DNA of 64,000 bases, from contig NZ_JAINVZ010000012.1 of assembly GCF_019890615.1 (NCBI RefSeq), positions 145,780 through 209,779 of the forward strand. Direction: 5' to 3'. The number at the start of each line of letters is the position of its first letter. Positions within the stretch are counted from its first letter, which is position 1. Both the position numbers and the translations under genes were made by a program. Shown piece after piece: positions 6,743-16,108 of the stretch. Below the pieces are notes generated by a model. That model saw only the letters and a list, made by a program, of their open reading frames with translations. It had not been told where the DNA came from and did not search any database. The DNA is from Streptantibioticus parmotrematis (GTDB lineage: Bacteria > Actinomycetota > Actinomycetes > Streptomycetales > Streptomycetaceae).

Positions 6743-7570
6743 ATGAACGAGGAGCCGGTAGAGCCGTCAGCCGCCCCGCCAAGCCCCGCTGCATACTTCG
6801 GCAGGGAGGCGCGCGCCCTCCGGACTGCTCTGGGCATGTCTCAAGGCGAGTTCGCCAGCGCGCTGCACTATCAACAGTCTGCGATCAGCAAGGTGGAGAG
6901 CGGTAGTCTCTTTGCCTCTTTGAAGTTCGCAGAAGCGTTAGACCGTGTAGCCGGGACACCGGGCGTGTATGTGCGCCTTCGCGAGAGGCTAGCCACCGAG
7001 GGACATCCCGACTGGTTCGTGCCGTACCTGGAGTTGGAGCGGCACGCAACGAGCATCCTGGACTTCTCAACAACCGTGATCATGGGGATACTTCAGACCC
7101 CGGAATACGCAACGGCGGTTTTCCAGGCCGGACACCCACGAGAGGGCACAGACCTCATCAAGGGGCGGGTGGAGCTACGACTAGCACGCCGCGAGGTCAT
7201 GGATCGAGAAAATCCACCACTGTTGTGGGTGATTCTCGGTGAAGCGGTACTCAGAACGAAAGTGGGCGGGCCGGGTGTCATGGAGGACCAGCTAGACCAC
7301 CTGCTAATGATGGCTGAATCGCCGAACGTCACCCTTCAGGTCTTGCCGTTCAAGGACGGTGCTCCAGCGGCGGCCGAGAGCTTCACCGTTCTGACCTTTG
7401 GGAAGCGAGCCCCGATCGGGTACGCCGATACTCCGATCGCTGGCCAGACCGTAGACGCTCCGGACACAGTGGCTAGCCTGATGGCTACGTACGATCAACT
7501 GCGCGCGACGGCCGCAAGTCCAGCCAAGTCGCTGGACATGATCAGAACCGCTAAGGAGTTCAAGCCATGA
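6743..7570 (+). CDS. XRE-family regulator with DUF5753 domain
   Basis: 275 residues; ribosome binding site GAGGAGGAAC before ATG 6743. Residues about 20-75 are an XRE helix-turn-helix (RTALGMSQGEFASALHYQQS, AISKVESGS), followed by the DUF5753 region (YLELERHATSILDFSTTVIMGILQTPEYA) to the C-terminus. This pair is one of the most expanded regulatory families in Streptomyces (BldB/Abi-like system); partner DUF397 proteins are thought to modulate the regulator. It overlaps the DUF397 gene by 4 bp. Confidence 0.9.
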   Translation: MNEEPVEPSAAPPSPAAYFGREARALRTALGMSQGEFASALHYQQSAISKVESGSLFASLKFAEALDRVAGTPGVYVRLRERLATEGHPDWFVPYLELERHATSILDFSTTVIMGILQTPEYATAVFQAGHPREGTDLIKGRVELRLARREVMDRENPPLLWVILGEAVLRTKVGGPGVMEDQLDHLLMMAESPNVTLQVLPFKDGAPAAAESFTVLTFGKRAPIGYADTPIAGQTVDAPDTVASLMATYDQLRATAASPAKSLDMIRTAKEFKP

Positions 7571-7788
7571 GTGTCCCGTTCGACCGCTCTGCCGCGCGCT
7601 GGGAGAGGTCCAGTTACAGCAACGCCAACGGCGGTCAGTGCGTCGAGTTCGCCCGAACCTTTGCAAGCGATGGCGTGATCCCTGTCCGGGACAGCAAGGA
7701 CCCGCACGGGCCTGCCTTGACCTTCTCCCCGGCCGCGTGGAGCGCGTTCACGGACGCGGTGAAGCGTGGGGAGCTTCCCGCCGTATAG
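7567..7788 (+). CDS. DUF397 protein
   Basis: 73 residues with the family signature [29 protein letters not shown] and a final [10 protein letters not shown]. Coupled (ATGA) to the XRE/DUF5753 regulator. Acts presumably as its small partner, in a toxin-antitoxin-like or signalling arrangement that is known from the family but not demonstrated here. Confidence 0.9.
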   Translation: MSVPFDRSAARWERSSYSNANGGQCVEFARTFASDGVIPVRDSKDPHGPALTFSPAAWSAFTDAVKRGELPAV

Positions 7789-7804
7789 CCTCTCAGCCAC
7801 ACTA

Positions 7805-7838
7805 CGGCCCCGGCTTGCGACCTTCCCTGCCGGGGCCG
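7805..7838. terminator. Terminator of the XRE-DUF397 operon
   Basis: Perfect 10-bp stem CGGCCCCGGC / GCCGGGGCCG (7805-7814, 7829-7838), 16 bp after the DUF397 stop. Confidence 0.7.
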
Positions 7839-7903
7839 CAGCACGTCTCTGGTGACTTGTGAGGCCCCTGACCAGGCAAGACAGTACTTGCTTCTGTTGA
7901 AGC

Positions 7904-8516
7904 GTTGCCCGCGTAGCTGCGGGAAGTTGGCGGTCGCCAGGTCGCGCGGACGCCAGCCGGTGATCCAGGTGTCGAGGGTGACCACGATGCCGCGGAACCC
8001 GGCGCGTTCCGCCCGGTGCACCAGGCTCTCGGCCAGCGCCCGGTCGGTGGGCGTGTAGAGCTGGAAGAAGCCGGGGGTGTCCCCGAAGCGCGCCGCCACG
8101 TCCTCCAGCGGATCGGCGGACAGCGTCGAGGCGACCATCGGCACGCCGGTGCGGGCGGCGGCGTCGGCGGTCGCCAGGTCGCCGTGCCCGTCCTGCGCGC
8201 ACAGCCCGATCACACCGATCGGCGCCATGAACACCGGCGACGGCAACCGCATGCCGAACAGCTCGACGGACAGGTCGCGTTGGGCCGCCCCGACGAACAT
8301 CCGCGGCATCAGGCCCCAGCGGGTGAAGGCCGCCGCGTTGGCGCGCTGGGTGTGCTCGTCGCCCGCGCCGCCCGCCACGTACGACCACACCGAGGGCGGC
8401 AACGCGGCCCGCGCCCCGGCCTCCAGGCCCTCGAAGGTGAGCGGGTGGCGCGGCACGATCCCGGCCAGCCCGTTGAGGTAGATCTCGTCCTGGTAGCCGC
8501 CGTAGGGCTGGCCCAT
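7904..8516 (-). pseudogene. Lactate 2-monooxygenase / FMN-dependent alpha-hydroxy acid dehydrogenase, 3'-truncated
   Basis: From [16 protein letters not shown] (ATG 8516, RBS CGGAGG/GGAG) the frame matches the lactate 2-monooxygenase family: [39 protein letters not shown] (FMN site) and [19 protein letters not shown]. After FPQLRG (about codon 203; the family is roughly 390 residues) homology stops and the frame continues into the integrated element as unrelated sequence to 7635. The missing half contains the catalytic His/Arg and the rest of the barrel, so the product cannot be active. Either the element integrated here and the 3' half lies beyond the left edge, or the end was deleted. Confidence 0.75.
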
Positions 8517-8623
8517 CTCCGGCCTCCGCTCGTCCGCCAACGATCTGGTGGCCGCCATGATGACGCACGGCCGCGCCGCCGGGCTCCCGGCCCTTCCGTG
8601 TCACGGCGTCACGGCGTGAAAAC

Positions 8624-8662
8624 GCCCGCCCCGCCCGGCGGTTGAGGCCGGGCGGGGCGGGC
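8624..8662. terminator. Strong terminator after the sedolisin gene
   Basis: Perfect 16-bp GC stem, arms 8624-8639 and 8647-8662, 7-nt loop. It lies 74 bp downstream of the leftward protease gene and upstream of the truncated monooxygenase. Confidence 0.75.
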
Positions 8663-8735
8663 TGGGGTGCTTCAGGGGCCTTCGGTCAGCCCCGGTCGGC
8701 CGGACCTTCAGTCCTTCGGACCTTCGGACCTTCGG

Positions 8736-10862
8736 TCAGACCTTGCCGGAGGTGCCGGTGGTCCACAGCTGGCCGCCCGCGGTGGCGCTGCCGCCCTTCT
8801 TGTAGACGACGAGGTTGCCGTCGTTCTGGGCGACCGCGTACGCACCGGAGTTGCCGTAGGTGCCGCTGGACCACAGCGCGCCGCCCTTGCCGGGGGCACC
8901 GGTGGACTTGTAGACGACGAAGTTGCCGTCGCTCTGCATGTACGCGTACGCGCCCGCGTTGCCGTTGGACTTGGCCGACCACAGCGCCACGCCGTCACTG
9001 TCGCGGTACAGCACCAGGTTGCCGTCCGCCTGCATGACCAGGCGGGTGGTGGTGCTCTGCGTCCACCAGCCGGCGGTCATCTTGGTGTTGGAGGCGATGG
9101 TCTGCGAGCGGCGCCAGGTGCCGCTCGACCACAGGGCGCTGCTGCCCTTGTAGACGACGAGGTTGCCGTCCGACTGGAGCGAGGCGTACGCGCCGCCGTG
9201 GCCGTAGGTGCCGCTGGACCACAGGGCGCCGCCGGTGGCCGGGCCGCCGCCCTTCTTGTAGACGACGAAGTTGCCGTCCATCTGCATGATCGCGTACGCG
9301 CCCGCGTTGCCGTTGGTGTGGCTGGACCACACCGCCGGGCCGTTGCCGCTGGCGCCGGTCTTCAGGTACGCGACGAGGTTGCCGTCGGTCTGCATGGTCA
9401 GCGTCATCGCGGCGTTGCTCAGGCTCTGGCCCGCCAGCAGCTCCTGGCCGGACGCCAGGGTGGTGCCGTTGCCCGCCGGGGCGGTGAAGGCGGCGGTGCC
9501 GTTCGGCGTGCCGAGGCCGGTCGGGCCGTCGTAGCCGGTGCCCGCGGTGCACAGGTAGCCGGGCGAGCAGGAGCCGTTGGAGCCGGTGGTGACGTCGTTG
9601 AGGGCCGCGGTGTCCGCGTACGGGTACGACGCCGGGACGGTGCCGGCCGCGGGGGCGCCCGCCAGCGCGTAGACCGAGGCGATGATCGGCGACGAGGCGC
9701 TGGTGCCGCCGTAGACGTCCCAGCCGGAGGCCTGGTAGCTGTCGTAGACGGCGACGCCGGTGGCCGGGTCGGCGACGGCGGAGACGTCCGAGATGGTGCG
9801 GTGCGAGCAGCCGGTGTCCTTCTGCCAGGACGGCTTGGCCTCGTCGGCCGAGCAGCCGGAGCCGGTGCCCTCGGCGGCGCTGGTCGACCACACCGACTCG
9901 CTCCAGCCCCGGGAGTTGGTGGCGTGGCTGAGCGCCGTGCCGCCCACGGAGGTGACGAACGGGGAGGCGGCCGGGTACTGCGCGCCGTACGCGTCGTCAC
10001 CCGCGCTGGCGGTGATGGCCACGCCCGGGTGGTCGAAGTACGCCAGGTCGGACTTGACCTCGCTGGGGTCCTCGTAGCCGCCGTAGGAGTTGGAGACGTA
10101 CTTGGCGCCCATGGTCACGGCGCGGTCGACCGCGGTGCCCAGGTCGTCCATCGACGGGGAGTTCGCCTCGACCAGCAGGATGCTGCACTGCGGGCAGGTG
10201 GCGCTGACCATGTCGAGGTCGAGGGAGATCTCACCGGCCCAGCCGGCGTCCGCGACCGGGTAGTCGGTGCCGCCGTTCTGGTCGACCTTGTGGAAGCAGC
10301 CGTTGGCGGTGGTGCACGCGGGCAGACCGTACTGCGCGCGGTACGCGGCGAGGTCGGCCTCGGCGTTGGGGTCGTCCTGGGCGTCCACGATCGCCACGGT
10401 CTGCCCCGCGCCGGCGCTGCCGGACGGCAGGTTGTAGGCGCTGCGCAGATCGGCGGGGCCGTAGCCGGACGGCGTGGCGTTGGGCGCGACGCTCATCCGC
10501 TGGACGACGTCGGTGCGCGCTTCGGCGAGGCAGGCCATCTCGCCCGGCTTCGTCGGCTGCGCGCACAGGTGCTTGACGGCCACGGCGGAGTGCGTGACCG
10601 GGGTGGAGTGCGTCGCGGCCGGGGCCGAGGCGCGGGTGGCCGCGGTGTGCGCGGTCGAGGCCGCCTTGTGCGCGGCGGGGGCCGTGGTGTGCGCGGCGGT
10701 GGCCGGGTTGTGCGCGGCCGGGGCGGCGGCGAGCGACGGGGTCGCTGCGAGCAGGCCGCCGGAGACGAGCGCGGCGGTGGACAGCGCGGCGGTCGCGACC
10801 GAGGCCACCCGCCGTCCGCGTCTGCCGCCGGGTCCCCCCGTGGGACTTTCGGTCGAGCGCAA
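8736..10862 (-). CDS. Secreted sedolisin (S53) protease with C-terminal B-lectin repeats
   Basis: 708 residues from a TTG at 10862 that has AGAAGG upstream; an ATG at 10973 would add 37 residues containing a tandem duplication and no signal pattern. Basic N-terminus plus hydrophobic stretch (residues about 18-45) form a signal peptide. Catalytic groups of a sedolisin are visible: Glu-x3-Asp (GEISLD, about residues 211 and 215), oxyanion Asp (TASAGDD, about 289) and Ser in YGGTSASSP (about 388). No separate pro-kumamolisin domain is evident. Residues about 480-708 carry six Q-x-D-G-N-hydrophobic-V-x-Y units (for example MQTDGNLVAYL), the mannose-binding bulb-lectin signature. Probably an exported protease anchored to polysaccharide. 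Confidence 0.85.
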   Translation of the reverse strand: MRSTESPTGGPGGRRGRRVASVATAALSTAALVSGGLLAATPSLAAAPAAHNPATAAHTTAPAAHKAASTAHTAATRASAPAATHSTPVTHSAVAVKHLCAQPTKPGEMACLAEARTDVVQRMSVAPNATPSGYGPADLRSAYNLPSGSAGAGQTVAIVDAQDDPNAEADLAAYRAQYGLPACTTANGCFHKVDQNGGTDYPVADAGWAGEISLDLDMVSATCPQCSILLVEANSPSMDDLGTAVDRAVTMGAKYVSNSYGGYEDPSEVKSDLAYFDHPGVAITASAGDDAYGAQYPAASPFVTSVGGTALSHATNSRGWSESVWSTSAAEGTGSGCSADEAKPSWQKDTGCSHRTISDVSAVADPATGVAVYDSYQASGWDVYGGTSASSPIIASVYALAGAPAAGTVPASYPYADTAALNDVTTGSNGSCSPGYLCTAGTGYDGPTGLGTPNGTAAFTAPAGNGTTLASGQELLAGQSLSNAAMTLTMQTDGNLVAYLKTGASGNGPAVWSSHTNGNAGAYAIMQMDGNFVVYKKGGGPATGGALWSSGTYGHGGAYASLQSDGNLVVYKGSSALWSSGTWRRSQTIASNTKMTAGWWTQSTTTRLVMQADGNLVLYRDSDGVALWSAKSNGNAGAYAYMQSDGNFVVYKSTGAPGKGGALWSSGTYGNSGAYAVAQNDGNLVVYKKGGSATAGGQLWTTGTSGKV

Positions 10863-11234
10863 GTAAGTGCCCTTCTGTTCTGAAAAGGACGGTTCTGAAA
10901 AGGACGGTGCGACTGTCTTCGACGAGGACGGCGCGGCGTGAGGCACCCCACCCGTGCGCGCGTGGTGCTCCACGACTACGCGGAGAACGTGTCCGGCGTG
11001 TGAAGAGAGTGTTCGAGCCTGGGCACTCTACTTCCTTGTGCGACAATCCGGCGATCACATTTGCCTGTTCCGTGGCTGTGCGATGTCGGTGTGATGCCGT
11101 TGTGCCGCTGATGTCCCGCCGGTCTCCGGCGGAGGGACCGCCTCCGCTGGTTGAACACCACGAGCGAGACAGGCGTATGTGACGGCGCGGGGCTGCCCGC
11201 GCGGATCGTTTCATCGCTTGGGGGGAACACTCTT

Positions 11235-13091
11235 TTGTCTTCGCGGTACTCGCGACGTTCGTCGCGTCCGGCGGTGCTGGCCGCCGTCTGTGCGGCGGTA
11301 CTCGGGCTCACCGGGGCGCAGGCGTCCGCCGCGCCTGCGGCCCACCACACCTCCGGAGCCTCCGCTTCCGTCCACCACGCCCCCGCCGCCGACCCCGGGG
11401 CCAAGGCGCGCGCCGCCGCCTCGTACTGGACGGCGCAGCGGATGGCGAACGCCCGCCCGCTGGACGCGCGGACCGGCGGCATGCGGCCGATGACGCCGAA
11501 GGGCGCGGGCGTCCCGCAGGGGACGTTCTTCAAGGGCACGCCCCTGGTCGGCACGTTCTTCGGCTCCGACGGCCCCACCGGCACCGACTGGACCTGCACC
11601 GGCAGCGTCATCGACACCCCGGTGCGCGACGTCATCCTCACCGCCGCCCACTGCGGCCTGGGCATCCACGCCAACTACGTCTTCGTGCCGGACTTCGTGA
11701 TGGGCGCGGCGCCCGACAAGCAGCCGTACGGCATCTTCCCCGTGCAGCAGGTCTACATCGACCCGCGCTACACCCCCGACCCGGGCTCGCACACCACCAA
11801 GGGCCCCACCTCCGACCTGGACACGGCGTTCGCGACGCTGGCGCCCAACCAGAACGGGCAGCAGGTTCAGGACGCGGTCGGCGGCGGGCTGACGTTCACC
11901 GAGCCCACCACGTACGACAACCCGCAGGTGACCGTCGTCGGCTACCCCGGCTACGGGCACAACCCGAACGGGTCGGCCATCAAGTGCACGGTGCCGACGA
12001 CCCAGTTGCCCGGCTTCCGGCAGATGTCGATGACCTGCGGCGGCTACTACGGCGGTGTCTCCGGCAGCCCGTGGATCACCGACTACGCGGACGGCGCGAC
12101 CTCCGGCCACGTCATCGGCGACCTCGGCGGCTACAACGGTGGCGGTAACGACAGCGACGTCGACTACATCAGCTACGGCACGTACTTCGGTTCCGACGCC
12201 GCCGCGCTGCTGGCCCGCGCGGTCGCGGGAACGCAGCAGCCGCCCACGCCGCTGCCCCCGTACACCGGTCTCCCGCCGAAGCTGCCCGGCGGCGCGGCGC
12301 TGTGGAAGCACGCCAAGCTGCTGGCGTCCGGCGACTTCACCGGCGACCACCACGGCGACCTGGTCGTGGTGTGGGACGACGGCGAGGTCACCCTCTACCC
12401 CGGCGACGGCAACGGCGGCTTCCTGCCGGAGAAGCAGCTCATGGCGCCCAACGCCACGTGGAAGCAGGCGGTCACCATCACGTCCGGCGACTTCGCGGGC
12501 AACGACCAGTACGACCTGATGGTGCGCTGGGCCGACGGTCACCTCGGCCTCTTCCCCGACGTCGGCTCGTCGGGCCTCGGCCACGAGACCGTGCTGGCGA
12601 AGCCGGGGCCGGTGTGGAAGAACGCCGCGCAGATCGCCGGTGGCCGGTTCCACGCGGGCAGTTACGTCACCGACCTGCTGGTGCGCTGGGCCAGCGGCGA
12701 GGTCGACGTCTACACCGGTGTCGGCGCCAACACCCTCGGAACCAGGCACCAGTTGCTCGCCGCCAACGCCACGTGGAGGTCCGCGACGTCGGTGACGGCC
12801 GGCCGCTTCGGCGCCGCGAACGCGGACTGGGACGTGACCGTGCGCTGGGTGGACGGCGAGGTCGACGTCTACCCGGCCACCTCGCAGTCCGGCCTGGGAC
12901 CCCAACACCGCCTGCTCAACCCCAACGCCCGCTGGAAGTCCGCCGCGGCGACGACGGTCGGCGCGTACACGGCCGACACCTCCGCCGACGACATCCTCAC
13001 CCGCTGGCCGGACGGCTCGGCCAGCCTCTTCCAGGACACCACTCCGGCCACCTTGGGCAGCGAGCAGTCACTGGTCCTGCCGGGAACGTGA
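11235..13091 (+). CDS. Secreted trypsin-like serine protease with VCBS-like repeats
   Basis: 618 residues from TTG 11235 (GGGGGAACAC upstream). A signal peptide ends near QASA. The protease part has the triad His (TAAHC, about residue 139), Asp (SDLDTAF, about 196) and Ser (GGVSGSPW, about 278). After residue about 365 come five repeats of the type GDFTGD..GDLVVVW.DGEV.LYPG, as in VCBS/FG-GAP beta-propeller modules of actinomycete exoenzymes, probably for substrate binding. It is divergent from the sedolisin gene across a 370-bp region in which I see no clear promoter. Confidence 0.85.
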   Translation: MSSRYSRRSSRPAVLAAVCAAVLGLTGAQASAAPAAHHTSGASASVHHAPAADPGAKARAAASYWTAQRMANARPLDARTGGMRPMTPKGAGVPQGTFFKGTPLVGTFFGSDGPTGTDWTCTGSVIDTPVRDVILTAAHCGLGIHANYVFVPDFVMGAAPDKQPYGIFPVQQVYIDPRYTPDPGSHTTKGPTSDLDTAFATLAPNQNGQQVQDAVGGGLTFTEPTTYDNPQVTVVGYPGYGHNPNGSAIKCTVPTTQLPGFRQMSMTCGGYYGGVSGSPWITDYADGATSGHVIGDLGGYNGGGNDSDVDYISYGTYFGSDAAALLARAVAGTQQPPTPLPPYTGLPPKLPGGAALWKHAKLLASGDFTGDHHGDLVVVWDDGEVTLYPGDGNGGFLPEKQLMAPNATWKQAVTITSGDFAGNDQYDLMVRWADGHLGLFPDVGSSGLGHETVLAKPGPVWKNAAQIAGGRFHAGSYVTDLLVRWASGEVDVYTGVGANTLGTRHQLLAANATWRSATSVTAGRFGAANADWDVTVRWVDGEVDVYPATSQSGLGPQHRLLNPNARWKSAAATTVGAYTADTSADDILTRWPDGSASLFQDTTPATLGSEQSLVLPGT

Positions 13092-13284
13092 ACCCGCCCC
13101 CGGCGACCTCTCGTTTCAGGCAATGAATCGGGAAAGACCCGCGTCCGGTCCCGAAACCATGCAGACAAACGTATGTGTGAATCTTTAGTGTTCCCGGCGT
13201 ACTTGCTGTGAAGGCGGCGCCGGCGGCCGGACTCCCGCCCGGACGCGCCCACACGCTCATTCGCACCTGGGGGGATCAACCCGT

Positions 13285-14712
13285 ATGAGACCGAATCCGG
13301 CACGCCGTGCCGCCGCGCTCGGCGTGGCCGTGGCCGCCTCTGCGGCCTGCGCACTGACCGGCGTCACGCCCGCCGCTGCCGCGACCGCTCCGGCCGAGCC
13401 CGTGATCACCGTCCACACTCCGCTACCGGTGGCGGTGCCCACGACCTCCTCGGTGGCGTTCCAGCAGGCGGTGCAGCCGTCCCTCGACCTCACCACCACC
13501 GCGAGCAGCCTCAACGCCCAGGCGACGCTGACCATCGACGCGCGGAAGGTGGCGAAGATCGCCACCGTCACCTTCTCCGACAACTGCACGGTGCACGACT
13601 ACGTGGCCAGCTGCTCGGAGATGTTCTTCGAGAGCGGCCTGACGCCCACGATGGGGCTGGGGACCGTCACGCAGATGAGTCTGGGCCCGCGCAAGGGCGT
13701 CAAGCCGGGCGCCTCCGCCACCTACACCGTCTCCGGTACGGCGGACACCGCGAAGATCACCGGTGCCACCGGGACGGTGCAGGCAGGCGGCGCGGCGTTC
13801 GACGAGACCCAGCCGGCGAACCACACCGGCCTCAAGGTCGGCAGCACGGTCAGCGAGCCCATCCGCTTCACCAACCTCGGCGACCGGCCGGCCACCGCCA
13901 CCGAGGTGGGCCTCGTCCTCTCGCCGGGGCTGGAGTTCGCCCAGCGGTACTCCAACTGCCATTACTCGGCCGCCTCAGGGCAGGTGTTCGAGGCGGCGCT
14001 GTGCACCTTCCCCGGCACCTTCCGTGTCGGTGAGACCGCTGAGCTGGCCGACCAGGTCAAGCTGAAGGTGGAGAGCACCGCGTACTACACCTACCTGGAC
14101 ACCGTCGTCGCTCCGCAAGGCGACCCGTCGCAGAGCTGGCTGACCGGCGGCCGGACCTGGAAGCAGGGCACGGGCAAGGCGCTGGGCCTCAAGGTGATCA
14201 CCGCGGGGCACACCACCTCGGCGCCGCCCTCCACCGTCCAGCTCGCGGAGGCCGGTTCGCACGGCGACTACCGCATCACCAGCCTCCAGGCGGTCAACAC
14301 TGCCGACTTCGCGGTCACCGGCGCGAGCGCGAAGGCCGCGCAGGGATCCACGGTCAAGCTGTCGTTCAGCATGGTCGACCACGGTCCGGCCACGATCTAC
14401 GACCGCAGCGGCGAGGGCTTCGGGGTCAAGGTGACGCCGCCGCCGGGAACGACGATCGTGGGATCGTCCGCCGCCTGCCAGCCGTACACCGAGGGCGACC
14501 CGACGGTCACCGCGCACGGACCGTACGAGTGCGGTACGGACTACCTGGTCCCGGCCGGGCACGTCTGGAACTTCTCCCTGACCCTCCGCGTCGACCAGGT
14601 CATCACCGGTGCCAAGGGTTCGGTGGCGATGGACTGGAGCCCGCAGGCCGGATGGCGCCCGCCGTTCGACCCGAACCCGAAGGATGACAGCGCGGTGCTG
14701 GCTCTCAACTGA
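13285..14712 (+). CDS. Large exported protein, DUF11-like Ig repeats
   Basis: 475 residues; ATG 13285 follows GGGGGGAT. N-terminal signal peptide (RRAAALGVAVAASAACALTGVTPAAA). The rest is beta-rich with VSEPIRFTNLGDRPATATEVGLVLSPGLEF and KLSFSMVDHGPATIYDRSG, the pattern of conserved-repeat/Ig-like (DUF11-type) domains. No LPXTG or C-terminal membrane anchor, so probably released. Third exported-protein gene in a row; ends at a strong terminator. Specific role unknown. Confidence 0.65.
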   Translation: MRPNPARRAAALGVAVAASAACALTGVTPAAAATAPAEPVITVHTPLPVAVPTTSSVAFQQAVQPSLDLTTTASSLNAQATLTIDARKVAKIATVTFSDNCTVHDYVASCSEMFFESGLTPTMGLGTVTQMSLGPRKGVKPGASATYTVSGTADTAKITGATGTVQAGGAAFDETQPANHTGLKVGSTVSEPIRFTNLGDRPATATEVGLVLSPGLEFAQRYSNCHYSAASGQVFEAALCTFPGTFRVGETAELADQVKLKVESTAYYTYLDTVVAPQGDPSQSWLTGGRTWKQGTGKALGLKVITAGHTTSAPPSTVQLAEAGSHGDYRITSLQAVNTADFAVTGASAKAAQGSTVKLSFSMVDHGPATIYDRSGEGFGVKVTPPPGTTIVGSSAACQPYTEGDPTVTAHGPYECGTDYLVPAGHVWNFSLTLRVDQVITGAKGSVAMDWSPQAGWRPPFDPNPKDDSAVLALN

Positions 14713-14731
14713 CCTGCCAGCAGCAGCGATT

Positions 14732-14765
14732 GAGGCCCGGCCTTGACCGCGGGGGGCCGGGCCTC
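14732..14765. terminator. Bidirectional terminator between convergent genes
   Basis: Perfect 11-bp stem gaggcccggcc / ggccgggcctc (14732-14742, 14755-14765), overlapping the stop codon of the leftward monooxygenase by 2 bp. Confidence 0.7.
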
Positions 14766-15969
14766 ATGCTGTTCCGTCGAGCCGTGCGGAGAAGGCCGTC
14801 GCCGATGGAACCGTGCCCACGTCGTACGTGTAGAGCCAGTCGGTCGCGCGGGCGTGGAAGTGGCGCAGGGCCAGCGGCATGACGAGGTCCTGGACGCGGC
14901 GGCGCAGCGGGCCGCCGGACTTCGCGTCGCGGTTGCCGCCTGCCGCCTTGGCCATCCGCAGCAGGCGCGGACGGCGCTCCCGGTCGTACGCGGCCAGCGC
15001 CTCGCGCGGGCTGTCCGCGCCGCCACGGGCCAGGGCCCGGGCCAGCACCACCGCGTCCTCGACCGCCATCCCGGCGCCCTGGCCCGCGCCGACGGGGTGC
15101 AGCGCGTCGCCGACCAGCACGACCCGGTCGCCGTACCGCACGGGGACGTCGGCGAGGGTGTGCATGGGCGTCGGGCGGTCCACCCGTACCGCGTCCCGCA
15201 GGATCGCCGACGCGCGGTCCTCGCCGGCGTACAACTCCCGCAACACTTCCGGTAGTCGGGACCGTGCGGCAGGCGGCTCCGGGGCGGCGACCTGGGCCGA
15301 CCACCACACCGTGCCGTCCGGCGCGGGCACGTCGAGGAACGCGCCGCGGCGGCCGAACGTCATGGTGAAGACGCCCGGTTCGAGCCCGCCGGGGGCCGAC
15401 CGCGCGGACCGGGCGCCGGAGATCCCGGAGACGGTGTACAGCCCGCAGTAGCGCGGCCTCGGTGCCCGGCCGTCCAGCGCGCCGCGGGTCACCGACCACA
15501 GGCCGTCCGCGCCGACCAGCAGGTCCGCCTCGTCGGTCGTCCCGTCCGCGAAACGAGCCCGCACGCGGTCCGCCTCCTGGTCCAGGCCGGTCAGCCTGCG
15601 GCCCGTCCCGATCCGGGCCCCGGCGTGCGACGCCCGCTCGCGCAGCGTCTCGACCAGCCTGCCGCGCATCACGGTGACGCTCGGCGACGGGTCGGACGCC
15701 CGCCTGCCGCGCGGGACCTGGCCCAGCACCTTGCCCGAGGCGGAACACAGGCGCAGGTCGGGCACCGGGAAGCCGGCCGCCCGCACGGCGTCGCCGCAGT
15801 CGAGGGCGTCCAGCGCGCGCAGGCCGTTGGAGGCCAGGCTGAGGAACGAGCCGACCTCCCCGGCCGCGTCGGCGTACGCCTCGTGGACGGTGACCTCCGC
15901 ACCGATGCGGCGCAAGGCGATGGCGCAGGTGGTTCCGGCGATCCCGCCGCCGATGACGATCGCTCGCAC
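14764..15969 (-). CDS. FAD-dependent aromatic monooxygenase
   Basis: 401 residues from GTG 15969 (GGGGGAG upstream). Group A flavoprotein monooxygenase: dinucleotide motif [20 protein letters not shown] at the N-terminus, [11 protein letters not shown] (DG motif) in the middle, and [20 protein letters not shown] (GD motif) for FAD ribityl contact. Salicylate hydroxylase- and PHBH-like enzymes share this layout; the substrate is not predictable. A longer frame to 16239 runs through the operator and overlaps the TetR gene, so it was not used. Divergent from the TetR gene at 16109, which probably represses it. Confidence 0.85.
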   Translation of the reverse strand: MRAIVIGGGIAGTTCAIALRRIGAEVTVHEAYADAAGEVGSFLSLASNGLRALDALDCGDAVRAAGFPVPDLRLCSASGKVLGQVPRGRRASDPSPSVTVMRGRLVETLRERASHAGARIGTGRRLTGLDQEADRVRARFADGTTDEADLLVGADGLWSVTRGALDGRAPRPRYCGLYTVSGISGARSARSAPGGLEPGVFTMTFGRRGAFLDVPAPDGTVWWSAQVAAPEPPAARSRLPEVLRELYAGEDRASAILRDAVRVDRPTPMHTLADVPVRYGDRVVLVGDALHPVGAGQGAGMAVEDAVVLARALARGGADSPREALAAYDRERRPRLLRMAKAAGGNRDAKSGGPLRRRVQDLVMPLALRHFHARATDWLYTYDVGTVPSATAFSARLDGTA

Positions 15970-15992
15970 GACACACTCCCCCGGTCGACACT

Positions 15993-16026
15993 CACTGAAC
16001 AATGATTCACTGAACTCTCGTTCAGT
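15993..16026. promoter_or_regulatory. TetR operator candidate
   Basis: Palindrome ACTGAAC-TCTC-GTTCAGT (16009-16026) with an additional CACTGAAC copy 15 bp to the left (15993-16000). It lies in the 139-bp divergent region between the monooxygenase and TetR genes. Confidence 0.6.
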
Positions 16027-16108
16027 TTTGCGGAGTGATAGGAAGACGTCAAGCGGGCGGGACGTCCGGCGGCGAGTGGGGAACGACCAGCGAGAAGGGG
16101 AGCGCCCG

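Noticed and set aside
8667..10883. Very long open frame on the plus strand opposite the lectin-sedolisin gene
   Set aside because: Its product is Val/Gly/Arg-rich low-complexity sequence, as expected of antisense frames in GC-rich DNA; the minus-strand frame has recognisable protease and lectin motifs.
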